From Episyrphus balteatus (Eukaryota; Arthropoda; Insecta; Diptera; Syrphidae), in assembly GCF_945859705.1 (NCBI RefSeq), contig NC_079136.1:4071501-4135500 (forward strand): a DNA stretch of 64,000 nucleotides, written 5' to 3'. Positions within the stretch are counted from its first letter, which is position 1; every line of letters starts with the position of its first letter. The notes below the pieces were generated by a model. That model was not told the DNA's origin, made no database searches, and saw only the letters and a list, made by a program, of their open reading frames with translations. The translations under genes were made by a program, and so were the position numbers. Below, in pieces: positions 1 through 12,509 of this stretch.

Positions 1-1932
1 GTAAATATAATATGTATTTTGCTATAGTAAAAATTTTAACGTACATCTTTACAAAGTCATATCTAAATGCAACTATTAATTTAAAAGATAATAAAAAGAT
101 ATACAAATTTATCTTAAAATCCATTCAAATATAGTTTTATTAAAAAGATTACTATTGCATTCGAAAATAAGTCTAGTCTAGTATAAAATAATAGACCCTT
201 TAGATTCGAAGATACATACGTTTAATGACATTGTTGACGAAATCATTTATAGATAATTCGTTGACATTGCTCTATTTTTGTGCTGAAAGTAAAGTCTTTT
301 AAATTATTAATTTTATGATTTTTAAAGAGAGCGTAACTCATTTGATTTTCAAATATTTTTTTTTTTTATAGTAAGGTTTTTTATGAATAGAAATTCAAGT
401 GTCATTAAGTTCAATTTCAAGGTATATTAGGTAAATGTTAATAATTCGAATTATGAATGCACAACTTGTAGTTTGTGAGTTTGACTGAAACAAAAAATAC
501 TCTACCTACTCGAAATTTGATTTTAATTAACGACAAATAAGTATAGTTACGTTAGGAAATTATCGTAAGATTTAATAATGTAGGTAAACAGACGCAACGC
601 ACGTGTTTGGACGTTTTCTTTTTCATAAACGGGGCAAATTAATTCAAATTAGGGAACTTAAAATTGACAAAATTTGGGAGTAATTACGAAAAAATAATTA
701 TTTCCCAATACAGGTAGGTTTTACTTTCTTCCTATAAATTAAAAAATTCATACCGAAGAAAATATTGTCAAGAACTCTTGCAAACCATTTCAAGTTGAGA
801 AAGGTTTAACCAAAAAAGTCACGTAATTCCTATCATGCCATAAATTCGCATTTCATTACTCATTTGCTGTCAATATTCATTTTTATTTTGACATTTGATC
901 TCGTCAAAATATTACCTTGATTATCGCAATCAACCTTATCAGGGATGCTATTCAACAAAAAGAAAAATGATTTGCAAATTCAAAACAAAACAAAAAAACT
1001 TTACTCCAAAATGCATGCACAATGAACGTGTTGGACTGGACATGGACTAGGCACCTGTGCTTTCAATTCGCATGCGGTACTTTTTTTTGTTTATTATTAT
1101 CAAAGTTCACTTACGATAAAAATCTTTAACTTTGACTGATTAAAGTCTACACTGACAGTGAAATTGCAAAAGATATAATTTTTTTAACATTATTTTGGTT
1201 GCTGAATAAAAATCGACCCTTATCTTTGTGGACTATGTCCCATAAAATTAGGATAAGTGAAACCATATCGCGGAGTGTGATTTTTGTAATGATATTTACT
1301 TATTTCCCATGGTTTGGCAAAAAAAATTAGGTAAATATAGAAAATTAATTCGAATTTTGCGCGAAAAAAAATAGGAATTGAATTTGACTAGATGAATTGG
1401 TAAAAAGATTGGAACGTGATAAAAAGCTCGTTCACAAAAATATAAATAAAAAAAACTGATATTATAGGGTAAGATCACATATTACTGGCGCCTAGTACCT
1501 ACACCTTATCTATCTTCAAAGGATTATAGATTATATGAGAAATTACATTTGAATACAGATAATATAACTCAAGCTTCATTATGTTTTTTTTTATTGCGAT
1601 GCGATTTCTTCCATTTTACAATCTTTATGAATATGTCATTCAATGAAAGCGTGCTTTATTCCCAGATTTATAATCGCATCACCTTGAAAACTTCTAAAGT
1701 GCTGATCTTAGATTGTTACTTCATGTTTCGATCAACGGTTTTTTCCTTGCCAATGATAAGCTAGGATTTTCACTACCACTAACAATATTTTTATTTTAAG
1801 ACCATCAGATTTTGGTTGAAGGAAGCTAAGAACATCAATAATGACTAGTTTGCACAATCAATTGTATTTTCACTGGCGGATCACTTACTGCAGTGTTAGC
1901 AGTTAGCTAGTTAGCAAAACTGACTACAAAAA
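1..1932. other. AT-rich intergenic DNA
   Basis: I see no gene, RNA or element here. Short ORFs (for example the 60-codon minus-strand frame at 1296-1478) are rich in Phe/Ile/Leu/Tyr, as expected of random AT-rich DNA, and show no domain. There are only scattered homopolymer runs. Confidence 0.6.
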
Positions 1933-2680
1933 AGGCTGTACCATTTTGAGGCAACTTTCGTTTTTCAAATAAAAAACAGGCTCAATATTTTCGAGTTATT
2001 AAAAAGTTATAAAATTCCAAACCCAAAAACACAATCTTTCACATGTAAATCATATACGAAATAGAAATTTGCGATGCGGCAGTACTTAATATTAATATTA
2101 AGAGCTCTAACTTTTACAGTATCTTTGTTTCGTCATTTCCAACAGTAGGTATTTTTGATATAAATATGAAAAAAAAAAATTATTTTTTTTAACCCTCTGT
2201 CGGCACACGGGTACGATTTTTCAAAAAAGTGGTTACAAAAAAGTCTTTTTATAAGGGTGAAAATATTTTTTTTCGGAATTGTGAATACAATACTCGAATT
2301 CCTCGGAATATTCTATAGTCTATAGTTTACCGAAAATAGTCATAATTTCATATACTTTGAACTTTAAGTTTGAATAACTTCAAATGGGTTCACTCTATGA
2401 AAAAATTTATAAGAGATATTTTGTAGAGCGCTCAATTTACTGTAAGAATAATATTACAATTAATTTTTATAATGCCTTATTGTAAAGTTACAAAAATTAG
2501 AAAAAAAAAATGATTTTTTTCCCATGTTCTTTATATGGACAATAGAAAATTAGAAAAAGGCATCTCTAAATATAAATATTAAGAGCTCATTTTTTGAGAG
2601 ACTATTTGCTTCATATTTTCGAAAATATTGAGCATGTTTTTTATTTGAAAAACGAAAGTTGCCTCAAAATGGCACAGCCT
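1933..2680. mobile_element. Palindromic MITE with about 60-bp terminal inverted repeats
   Basis: The left end (AGGCTGTACCATTTTGAGG, from 1933) is repeated in inverted orientation at the right end (ending 2680) with about two mismatches over 60 bp. The interior shares segments with the foldback element at 49956-50753, such as TTAATATTAATATTAAG and GTAGAGCG(C/T)TCAATTT, so the two are related families. There is no ORF of note. It is a non-autonomous DNA transposon of unassigned superfamily. Confidence 0.75.
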
Positions 2681-5600
2681 GATATGAATGCTTTAAGCAA
2701 TTAAATAACTTTGAAAAAAGTATTCAAAAATAGCTGAAAAGTATCTTAAGTCGACTTAAGATGTTTGGCGTTCGAAACCTTAAATAGACTTAAGATTATA
2801 TTGGATTAAGACTTTTTTTTATTATTGTGAAATCTTAAATTATCTTATGTTGACTAAATATATTTTCGCGCGTGCAAGCGGAAAAAAAAGTCATATTTAA
2901 GTTGACATAACATAAAATACTTAAAAAAAATTCCGAAAAAGTGTGAAAAGGCAAATCATCTTATGTCAACATTAGTTGATTATTTGAATTTTAAACTGAA
3001 ATTATAGGATATTATACCATTTGCGAATTTACAAAAATATCCGTAAGAACAAGAACATAAGATGTTTTTCTGCGTAGTTTGGCTCTGAATTTTCATTTGT
3101 GCGAACGTTATTATAATAAATAATATAAACAAATACGTTTTGCCAAATAGAGTATTAGACCAGTTTAGATGGATCCGAGGATTTTAAAATCTTGAACATA
3201 AAAAAAGAGAAATTGACAAATTAACGACAAGTATGGTAAAAATTGTATACAGATAAGCTCTGCAAAAAAAAAGGATCATGTCAACAAGATCGACTTAATT
3301 AATTCAAGCTGTCACGACTTTTACCTTAATCTACGTTCCAATGATCGACCAGATGTTCACCCAGATCTATGAGATGAATCAGAAGAGCCAGATGAATCAG
3401 AATACGGTACCTAATTTTTGAATTCCTTATTATTTTTTTCTTAATTTTAAGACCGTATTAACAATACTAAAGGAAATCAAATTCAGTTTTTTTTCAGTTT
3501 TTTTTCCGCTACTCATTGTTTTTTCTTATAAATTTATAATTTGGTTTAAGTACTTCTTTTTATTAATTTTATTTTGTGTTGAGTTTTTTTTTTTTTTACA
3601 TTATTTAAAGTTTATCTCAACAGCAAATTTTTAAAAATAAAAACCAGAACATACCATTTGCATCGATGATTGTTAAAACAACAAAAGTGATTTTTTTCTA
3701 GCGTGAGACCAAAACCACTATAATTTTAAATAGGCTACGGCTTTGTATATTATAATAATCAATTTTAAATCCTAGAATGTCAATTGAGGTATTAAAATTG
3801 TCAAAGCGTTGACCACCTCATGGAAATTTTAAGGGTTTTTGTCTCTACGAAAAAAAAAAAAAATTCACTTATGTTTTTTCAACAATCACCGCTTCATTTG
3901 AAGTCTCTTTTTTTCCACTTTTGCACACGCATCCTTTGAAAACACGACGCAAAATATCTTATCTCAACTAGATTTTGGAAATTAATATAAAATACAATTT
4001 AAATAAAAGCATAGAGATGATGCAGTACTATGTAGTTACAAATAATTTTCGAAGAAGCTCAAGAAAGACTTGTGAGTAGATGATAGGGACACATTTATTT
4101 TTTTGTTGTATGTAGCGTCGTCAGCCAGCCGCGACTTACTTTTATTAATTTGTTGATAGGATGTGACACAACCAGTAGGTACGTTGTTATAATGGGAAAA
4201 TTGAACATGTTATAGTTCAATAAAGAATAAATTCCAAAATAGTGTTTAGAAGACACTCGCTGAGAAAAAATAGTAAGTATACGCCTAAGTGAATCTGTTA
4301 AAAGGTAACAAATATACCTTGTACCTCTTCTTTTTTCTCATAAATCATACAACTTGCCTATGACACAGTTTCTTGGACTTTTTAAATATATTTTTTTTTT
4401 ATGAATTCTAGCATCTAAAGCCTTGAAGTTCTAAGTAACTTTTACCATTAGAGTGTCCCAGTCGTGTTTTATTTTTAAATTTTTCTAAACATTTAAAGTA
4501 TTTTTGACACTCAATAACAAATTGTTTTCTGGCTTCAAGAACGAAATTGAGCTCATCCTAATTTAAAATTTTGTTAACAATAATACACTTAAAGTGATCA
4601 AAGTGCCTATCGGTTATAAGACTTTTATAATTGCTCATTTACCCTATTATTTACTTAATCAACAGTCAAGAGGAATTATAATACATAAGTACTGGTTGCC
4701 AAAAATGTTTATAAGTATGTGTATACAATCTATCTACCTTTACACCTACTTATGATATTTCTAGACTGATGATTGCAAATAATAATGAAACTTCCAAATA
4801 AGTGGTAGGTATGTTAATTTTTATACCGAAGCTTCAGGAATGTAAACAATTTTATTTAATGTTTATTGACTCAACCTTCTGTTTGATATAAATATAAAAG
4901 ACTTAGTTTTTTTAGCTATCTTAGTTTTGAGGATAAATTAGTTTTGAGGGTTAAGGTCTAAAGTCTCTAGACTAAAGATAAGTGTTCACCTACTGAATAA
5001 CATTCAAAAAATTGATCAAAGTGTACCTTTGGACAGAACCCAACGGCGACACGATATCGTCATTATTTTGTTTGCTAAAATGAGTCAGAATCCAAAGTTC
5101 AGTAAAGCGTTAACACGATGAGCAAACAATTTATACCTCCCTGAAATATTTTAAATCAATTATCTGACTGATGAATTTTTATTTTTGGCGAATGGTATCC
5201 ACGCAAGTCTAGACGATCAAAATCCAAATTACCGAACTTTTATTTATTTCACATGATAAAAGAATAAAAATTCAAGAGAATTTGATAAGAACCAACTCTT
5301 TTAATATCTATTAAATATTTTCAGTCACTTGATCTAATTTAATTTTCAAAAATATGTTTATTTAGTTTGTTGTTTCTCATAAGAAGTTTCACAACAGATT
5401 TCTGCAAAAAAAAATTATTAATCTACGAGAATAACAAACAAATTAAATTGAAAACAAATCAAAACTTAAGTCAATTGGTTGTGCGTAAGAAATATTGTTC
5501 GTCAAAACCACACGTAGGTTAGGTATCTATACAATTTCCAATTAAAATCAAATTCCCATTAGGAAATGCAACACAAGTTTCAAAAATAAAATAAACTACG

Positions 5601-8115
5601 TATACCTAAGTAAATTAATTACCGCATTTCTAGGTAAATTCGGCTGAGGTTTATTTACATTTGAATTTGAAATAGGTACATCACCAGAAATTAAGCGTTC
5701 AACTGATCTATTGGATATTAATGAAATTAATTAGAAAAACACATTTATTGAGAAAATTTCGATCATCGAATGAAAAAAAAAAATGAATAATGGAAGGAAG
5801 CACCAAATTATTGTAACTGATTTACGTATTTTTTTTCTTCGTAATTAAATCTACCAACTTATCGTGTTAATAACCTCGAGTGGTCAAATGCTTTTGTTTA
5901 TTATTTTTTTGGTTTAATAATAAATAAAAGTAGTAAATTACAAAAAATATTCATTTGTTTTTGTTTGTAGTTTAAAATGTTAAGGTTAGTATATTGCAAA
6001 TACAGCAGCTATAATAGAAACAATAAAAATTCAATTAACTTTTACAGACAGAGACTCACGAGTAAAGACTCATTTATTTTTTTCGTATTAAGAGGATAAA
6101 ATTAAATGCACGACTTTGTGCTCCAAATGAAAAATGACAAACATTAATTTTTTTTAAATTATTGTGAAAAGGGTTTTAACAACTTAACTGTCCAATAAGT
6201 CCCATATGACTCAAAATATATGTTTTGTCACAAGCCTACAGAGTCCCATGTATCATATACAGGATGATTAAAAAAAAGGAATCGGAGTTTATGACAGCTA
6301 AGCAATTGTTTTTCTTTCAAGACACGTGTCTTTTTTTAATAGACGCTTTATTTTTTTTTGGACATTCTTCTTTTCTACAAAACCAAAACAAAAATACAAA
6401 AATTCAAAGTTCAAACACCCAATTAAAAAAAAAAAGAGCAAAATCAAGCATATTTAATTCACTTATATTTAAAAAAAATGCCTATGAATCATTTAAGGTA
6501 TCAATTTAAGTCAAAGTATTATTTTAAGGTGAATAAGTCTTTATTTATGTATAAAATGTTCCCGAAACCCCTTCTGCATTAACATTAACATATTTCGAAA
6601 AAACTGTTTAATTATCTGCATAAAGGCGCCTATGACTCGTAACAATATAATGTGGGGCAGAATGTTAATGTCCTATTAAAATCTAAAATAAAATGCATTA
6701 TTTTCGATGATTTTTAACCTTCGGCTGCATAAATAAGAAAATTTAGGGTAAGGGTTGAGCATGTGTGGTCTTAATTAGGTAGAAATACATAACTCTTGGT
6801 GGGGAAGTGAAAAAAAATATATCGTCAGTAATAAAATGCCAACAAAATACCTTCTTCAGAATATTTGATTCAACCTTGATGCCTACATCAAGAATTCGAT
6901 CTTCAAAATGTAGTTTGATTGCTATTGCTAGGCTTATGCCAAAAAGGAAGAAAGAATTCAAGACAAATAAAAGGTACCTTCTCGTACTCCATGATATTAT
7001 AGAGCTTCGATATCCTACAATCTATCTAGCAATTAATACCGTATCTAAAGCAAACTTAAAAAGTTCCATTTTTTTATCTAGGCAAATTCTAGAAACACTT
7101 GAACGATAATAGTAAAAAGTGTGAACGAGTAATTTGTTATATTTATCTTGTTGCCGCACCAAATTTGGAAATACTTATCATAGAATTAATAACAAAATTG
7201 CAATAAAATAGAAACCGTAACTGGGTTCACCAATATTTACCAATATTAACCTTGAAAATAAAAAAAATTGGTATATACTTTTATCCAATACAAACTTAGA
7301 ATATCTAATCAAATTAGTTATAAAAAAAAAAATTTGCAACTACGCCGAATTAAATCTATCAAAATAAAGATGCAATCATTTCCTGACAGAAAACAAAAGA
7401 ATCTAAACTAAATCAACACAAGTTATGCGTTATCGTGTTGTTGTCGAAAAATTACAAAATTTTTTGCGTGTTGGGTTTTCGTTTTTTATTCATTATTTTT
7501 GAGTAAAATTAAGAGAATATGGAAAAACAGAAAATGATTTTTAAGTACTGAAAATGTTCAAAATTTATTAAATTAAACTTATTGAAATAGATGCGTTTCA
7601 ATTTCAAAGTCACGTACAGAAAAAATTGCTTTGTTACTGTTTATGTTTTCAGACAGACTTGTTTTAGTGCAGGTGTATGTCCAAACCAATATCGATGTCA
7701 AAGTTGAAAAAGTTGATTTTATGCAATGTATTTTTTTTATACATCATTGATATCCTCTCAATAACTTTTTAACAGCTGAAAACACTGAAATAGGTTAAAA
7801 AATAACGACGCTAAATTTTTGTAATCGCTGAAGGTAAAAAAATATTGTTATTTTTCTAGTCCCGCTCACCCCTACTCAAAAAATATTATTTTTTTTTTTT
7901 CCTAAAAAAATGATAAATATTTTTTAAAGTGATTGTCTCGGATCATTCCATTCAGCATGATTATAATATAAGTCTTTAAAATATTGTTTAAAATTGCATG
8001 AACCTAATTTTTTTTAGCTTGATCAACCATTAGTTGTTAAAAAAAAAAAAAACAATAAAAAATACACAAAAGATCACGAATACGCCACAGTGCACGTGGA
8101 CAGCGTGGAAGTAAT
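2681..8115. other. AT-rich intergenic DNA, no recognisable gene
   Basis: This is a long stretch of AT-rich sequence with poly-A and poly-T runs. The ORFs at 6225-6509 and 6807-7109 have low-complexity composition and no recognisable domain, so I do not call them. At 8080-8092 the motif ATACGCCACAGTG matches the ends of repeats at 18534-18547 and 49573-49586 (inverted), suggesting one eroded end of a repeat family. Confidence 0.55.
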
Positions 8116-8209
8116 GTGTAGCCCAGACATGTCAAACATGGGGCCCACAGCGAATAACTTTGCGGCCCTCGACATTTTTGATAATTTTGACTTAAAAGAC
8201 AAATTTTAG

Positions 8210-8661
8210 GGGTTGGGGTCGAAATTCTGTATGTTGCGAAATTCTGTATTCAAAATACTGTATGCCAAAATACTGTATGTCAAAATTCTGTATGTGCAAA
8301 ATGCTGTACGAACAAAATTCTGAAAGTCAAAATTCTGTACAGCAAAATTCTGGTTGGTCAAAATACTGTATTTCAAAATTCTGTACATCAAAATTCTGTA
8401 AATCAAAATTCTGTAAAAATGCTGTAAAAAAATATCGTTTTGATAATGTAATTTTTACAGAATTTTGATATACAGTATTTTGCCGTACAGAATTTTACAA
8501 AACAGAATTTTGCATGTCAGTATTTTGTTCATACAGTATTTTGACGTACAGAATTTTGTATTTACAGTATAATGACGTACAGAATTATGGTATTACAGTA
8601 TTTTGACCCCACAGAATTTTGTCGTACAGAATTTTGACAAGCAGAATTATGACCCGCTCCC
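8210..8661. mobile_element. FB-like foldback element with tandem-repeat arms and 9-bp target duplication
   Basis: Two oppositely oriented arrays of a degenerate unit of about 15 bp face each other. The unit is CAAAATTCTGTA plus 3-4 variable bases, with about 13 units on the left (8220-8430) and about 13 inverted units on the right (8455-8650). The ends GGGTTGGGGTC and GACCCGCTCCC are imperfect inverted repeats. The 9-bp direct repeat AAATTTTAG flanks the element at 8201-8209 and 8662-8670. Inverted arms made of short tandem repeats plus a 9-bp duplication are the hallmarks of Drosophila FB elements. The ORFs at 8206-8406 and 8262-8468 are only translations of the array. Confidence 0.88.
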
Positions 8662-8721
8662 AAATTTTAGCTCGGTTCAACTTTTTCGACAGTTTTTATT
8701 GGAGCTAAAATGAATCTTATT

Positions 8722-9150
8722 GAGCGCATTCACGAATGTAGTGACTACGTAGTCGAATATCAACAAGCTTTTGGAATGTGAATTTGCACTACAAAGGTAG
8801 TCAAACGTAAACTATCATATTTGACAGATTAAATCATGAAATAAAAAAATTTTGTGTTTTGAGTAGTTTAAATAACTTTTTTTATTTGTAATTCCTCAAT
8901 TTCATAATTTATATTTAAATACTGCACAATTAATCATAATATGTATGCCTTTTTCATCAATTCCACAAAAAAATTTAAATTTAAATACAATAATTGTTTC
9001 CATCACACAGCTGACTGAGAAGTGTCAACTAACTTTGAAGCCGACATTTTTATACTACATCGGAGGGGAAATTTAAACTCATATTTTAGTTGCATTCAGC
9101 CAATCAGAACGAGTTGACTACATAGAGTCAATAGATTCGTGAATGCACCC
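8722..9150. mobile_element. Nested TIR element inside the hAT-like transposon
   Basis: GCATTCACGAAT at 8725-8736 is inverted at 9135-9146. The similarity continues inward (a GACTACGTAGTC-like segment on the left against a GACTACATAGAGTC-like segment on the right). It is AT-rich inside, with no ORF and no exact target duplication that I could establish. It may instead be a subterminal inverted repeat of the host transposon. Confidence 0.5.
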
Positions 9151-9602
9151 ATTTATGAGTTTGTTATGACCAATTAAAATTCGAAATGTTCTAAAATTTA
9201 TCTCGATCTGCGTACCAGGATTAAGGTAGTAATTTATATTTTCTGTTTACCGCACATTCAACACATGGAATTTTTATGAAGTGGATATGACCGAATTTTA
9301 TAAGTCTTTTTAAGTCAGATTTGTGACAATTTAAAACTGCCATATAAAATCGTTTGCAAATTTCACACAACATTCCACTTCGAGCAGTTTTTATTTTTAT
9401 TATTAGAAGAAATAAGATCCAGCCTAACTTACACCTTGGTCAGGTATCAAGAAGAAAACATTAATATTACAATTATTCTTCTTATTTTTATAAATCTGTT
9501 TTATAAAAATTGTAGTTTTTTTTCGGCCAGCGGCCGATCAAAATTTAAATCTCGCTGTTTTTGCCCCTAGTAATCATTGAATTTGACATGCCTGGTGTAG
9601 CC

Positions 9603-10038
9603 TATGACCCAAAATAACCAAGTCGATATTAAAAAATTACACCTGCACTCAATAATTTAATAAATGCTTCATCTTCTTTGCCGTATTAATAAATAAACGA
9701 AAAAACAAAATCCTTTCAAATATGTAAGAATAAAAATTTTAAAATATATTCTTCATCCTCATAAATTCCTAAAATATTGCAAAATAAATTAATACAAAAC
9801 AAATGCAAATAAAGAAAAAATAAATAGCATTTTGTTGTAGGTTTGCTTTTTTGTAACACAAAATTCCCTAGAGCTGCTTTGAAATCAGGAGAGCCAAATT
9901 AGTAAGAAACAGTTAAGAAACTTCTAAAACAAAAATAGTTCTATTATGTTTACTAGTGTAATTATCACACTCCGTCATTATTGAACTTTTTTAGAACTAA
10001 GTAAAAAACAATCTCGTAAAATATTATAAACATATAAT
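9603..10038. other. Intergenic spacer
   Basis: AT-rich DNA between two transposons. I see no gene or repeat signature. Confidence 0.5.
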
Positions 10039-10047
10039 TATGTACAT

Positions 10048-11149
10048 GGAAGCGTTTCGGAATCCCGCTTTTTATAATCCCGTTTTTCGAAAATCCCGAA
10101 AAAAAAACGTTTTAAATCCCGTCTTCTAAAATTCCGATTTTCAAAATACCGTCTTCTGAAATTCCGTTTATTCACAATCCCGATCAATTATATTTCTCGC
10201 ACTTTTAGATCCCGTCGAATCCCTCGTTTCTTTTTTTCAAAATACATGCATTAAACTAAATAAAAAATTCATGACAAATAGACAAAAAAAAAAAACAGTA
10301 CATATTGAATTTTTGCGTTGTATATAGCCCGCAAAATATACCTACCTACAGTTGAACACATTATTACTTTTATAAAAACATGATTAAAACACCTTAAATT
10401 GAGTTCACAATAAAAAGAAATTTATTTAAATTATATTTCAAAATTGTCGAAGTTCAAATTTAATTAAATGAATTTTCTTTTTTATTGTGTACTCAATTTA
10501 AGGTGTTCTTATCAATTTATGTTATTATAAATCTATAGGAGTATCACGATTAAATTGTTCTTCATAAACTTTAAAGTTGATATTAGTTTGATTTAAGTTT
10601 ACTATCGGCCCTATTCTGCTATTCGATTCACGTGAAAGTCTAAAATAAGAAGGGTTTAAATTAAAAATTAAACTTATCTAATTTTTTTTTCTTTAGAATT
10701 TCTAAAACAGACGAAAACAACGTTTTGCTTTCTAAAGTTAGAAGTTTTTCAAAGTCAGTTTGACGTTATAAAGGAAGAAATTCTTTCGATTCACCTGAAT
10801 CGAATAGCAGAATATGGCTGTATGTCTTTTTATATATTTTTTTACGTGTTTTATTTGTTAGATGTAACAGTAAAATGCATTTACAAAAATCTCTCATTTT
10901 TAATTTATTTCAATTTTTTTACTATCCCGATTTTACAATCAAAACTAGTTGTTTTATTTTAAAAAATCGGGCGATTTTTTTAAATAAAACAACTAGTTTT
11001 GATTGTAAAATTGGTATAATAAAAATCGGGATTATAAAAATCAGGATTATAAGAAACGAGATTATGAAAAGTGGGATTATAAAAAACGGGATTTTAAAAG
11101 CGGGATTTTAAAAACGGAAATTTAAAAAGCGTAATATCGAACCCAACCC
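10048..11149. mobile_element. Second FB-like foldback element (AATCCCG arrays), 9-bp target duplication
   Basis: The left arm (about 10060-10225) is an array of degenerate units of about 16 bp around AATCCCG; the right arm (about 11025-11135) is the inverted array around CGGGATTATAAAA. The outer ends GGAAGCG.TTTCG (left) and CGAACCCAACCC (right) are imperfect inverted repeats, and the right end matches the GGGTTGGG end of the FB-like element at 8210. The 9-bp direct repeat TATGTACAT lies at 10039-10047 and 11150-11158. A shorter palindrome (arms 10388-10425 and 10470-10508, around CACCTTAAATTGAGT) lies inside. The 78-codon ORF at 10875-11111 reads the array and is not a gene. Confidence 0.85.
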
Positions 11150-11158
11150 TATGTACAT

Positions 11159-12500
11159 TAGACTGGGCCAAAAAAATAAAATATTTTTTTTTTGAAAGTT
11201 ACTTCGAAAATCTTGTTCAGGATGATGAAAAAAAAATTTGGTGAAAATTTGAGCCGTTAAAAACAATTTTAAGAGGTCTATCATCGGTGTTTTTTATTTT
11301 TATACATGATATGATGTTTTACAACAGAACTGCTAGACGATCAAAGTAAAAAAAATTTCTGTTCATTTTTTCTTATATAAAATTAAATTTCCTACAAAAA
11401 AGATCTAATTGAAAATTTTCGTCAGACGAGCCGTATTCGAGTAATTAAGCTTTTTAAATCGAAGTGTTTTTTCAATTTGACTGTTTCACTTTGGAATTTT
11501 GTGATGAGCAAATAAGTGAATAGAAAAATAAAACCACGACAGATTCTTATAAGAAATTTAATTCTCTACTAAAAAAGTCTCTTAGTAATTTTCCCTAAAT
11601 TGAGTTCTGAAGAAGTTATTCACGATTTAAATTGAGAAAAAATTAAAAAATCAATTTTCAATTTCAAAATTTTCTAATTCACTGAAAATTCAATATTTTC
11701 AAATTAGCAAGATGTTTTCTTGTAGGGACTTAAACGTTCTATAAAAAGTTCCTTGGCAGCAAATTAATTGCTTTAACCGTTAAGAAGATATTCGTATCAA
11801 AACCAATGCCCACTGATTTCAATAGTTTTCTTATGACAAGTATGCATTGCGATTTGAATACGATTATCTTCTAAACGGTTAAAGCAATTAATTTGCTGCC
11901 AAGGAACTTTTTATAGAACGTTTAAGTCCCTACAAGAAAACATCTTGCTAATTTGAAAATATTGAATTTTCAGTGAATTAGAAAATTTTGAAATTGAAAA
12001 TTGGTTTTTGAATTTTTTTCTCGATTTAAATCGTGAATAACTTCTTTAGAACTCAATTTAGGGAAAATAATTACTACAAGACCTTTTTTGTAGAGAATTA
12101 AATTTCCTATAAGAATCTGTCGTGGTTTTATTTTTCTATTCACTTATTTGCTCATCACAAAATTCCAAAGTGAAACAGTCAAATTGAAAAAACACTTCGA
12201 TTTAAAAAGCTTAATTACTCGAATACGGCTCGTCTGACGAAAATTTTCAATTAGATCTTTTTTGTAGGAAATTTAATTTTATATAAGAAAAAATGAACAG
12301 AAATTTTTTTTACTTTGATCGTCTAGCAGTTCTGTTGTAAAACATCATATCATGTATAAAAATAAAAAACACCGATGATAGACCTCTTAAAATTGTTTTT
12401 AACGGCTCAAATTTTCACCAAATTTTTTTTTCATCATCCTGAACAAGATTTTCGAAGTAACTTTCAAAAAAAAAATATTTTATTTTTTTGGCCCAGTCTA
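11159..12500. mobile_element. 1.34-kb near-perfect palindromic transposon
   Basis: The arms of roughly 630 bp (from 11159 inward and from 12500 inward) are almost perfect reverse complements around a loop of about 80 bp near 11790-11875. The ends are TAGACTGGGCCAAAAAAAT and its inverse. Both flanks carry ATGTACAT, which fits an 8-bp (self-complementary) target duplication. There is no coding potential. A diverged partial copy of the inner part lies at about 36565-36720. The near identity of the arms suggests recent insertion or correction of one arm by the other. Confidence 0.85.
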
Positions 12501-12509
12501 ATGTACATA

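Larger units (their letters stand above)
8124..9594. mobile_element. hAT-like non-autonomous transposon with exact 8-bp target duplication
   Basis: The element starts CAGACATGTCAAAC and ends TTTGACATGCCTG, giving imperfect inverted termini of about 13 bp. It is flanked on both sides by the 8-bp direct repeat GTGTAGCC (8116-8123 and 9595-9602). An 8-bp duplication with CA-starting short termini followed by GC-rich subterminal sequence (GGGGCCC near the left, GGCCAGCGGCCG near the right) is typical of the hAT superfamily. There is no transposase ORF. It is interrupted by an FB-like foldback element (8210-8661), and an inverted-repeat segment lies at about 8722-9150. Confidence 0.85.

Noticed and set aside
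8206..8468. ORFs with repeated SKFC/ILxYSIL peptides
   Set aside because: They are translations of the CAAAATTCTGTA tandem arms of the foldback element, not a repeat protein.
8210..8661. CRISPR-like array (short repeats with variable spacers)
   Set aside because: The units are degenerate, about 15 bp with 3-4 bp variable parts, present in both orientations, in a eukaryotic genome and flanked by a 9-bp duplication; this is a foldback transposon.
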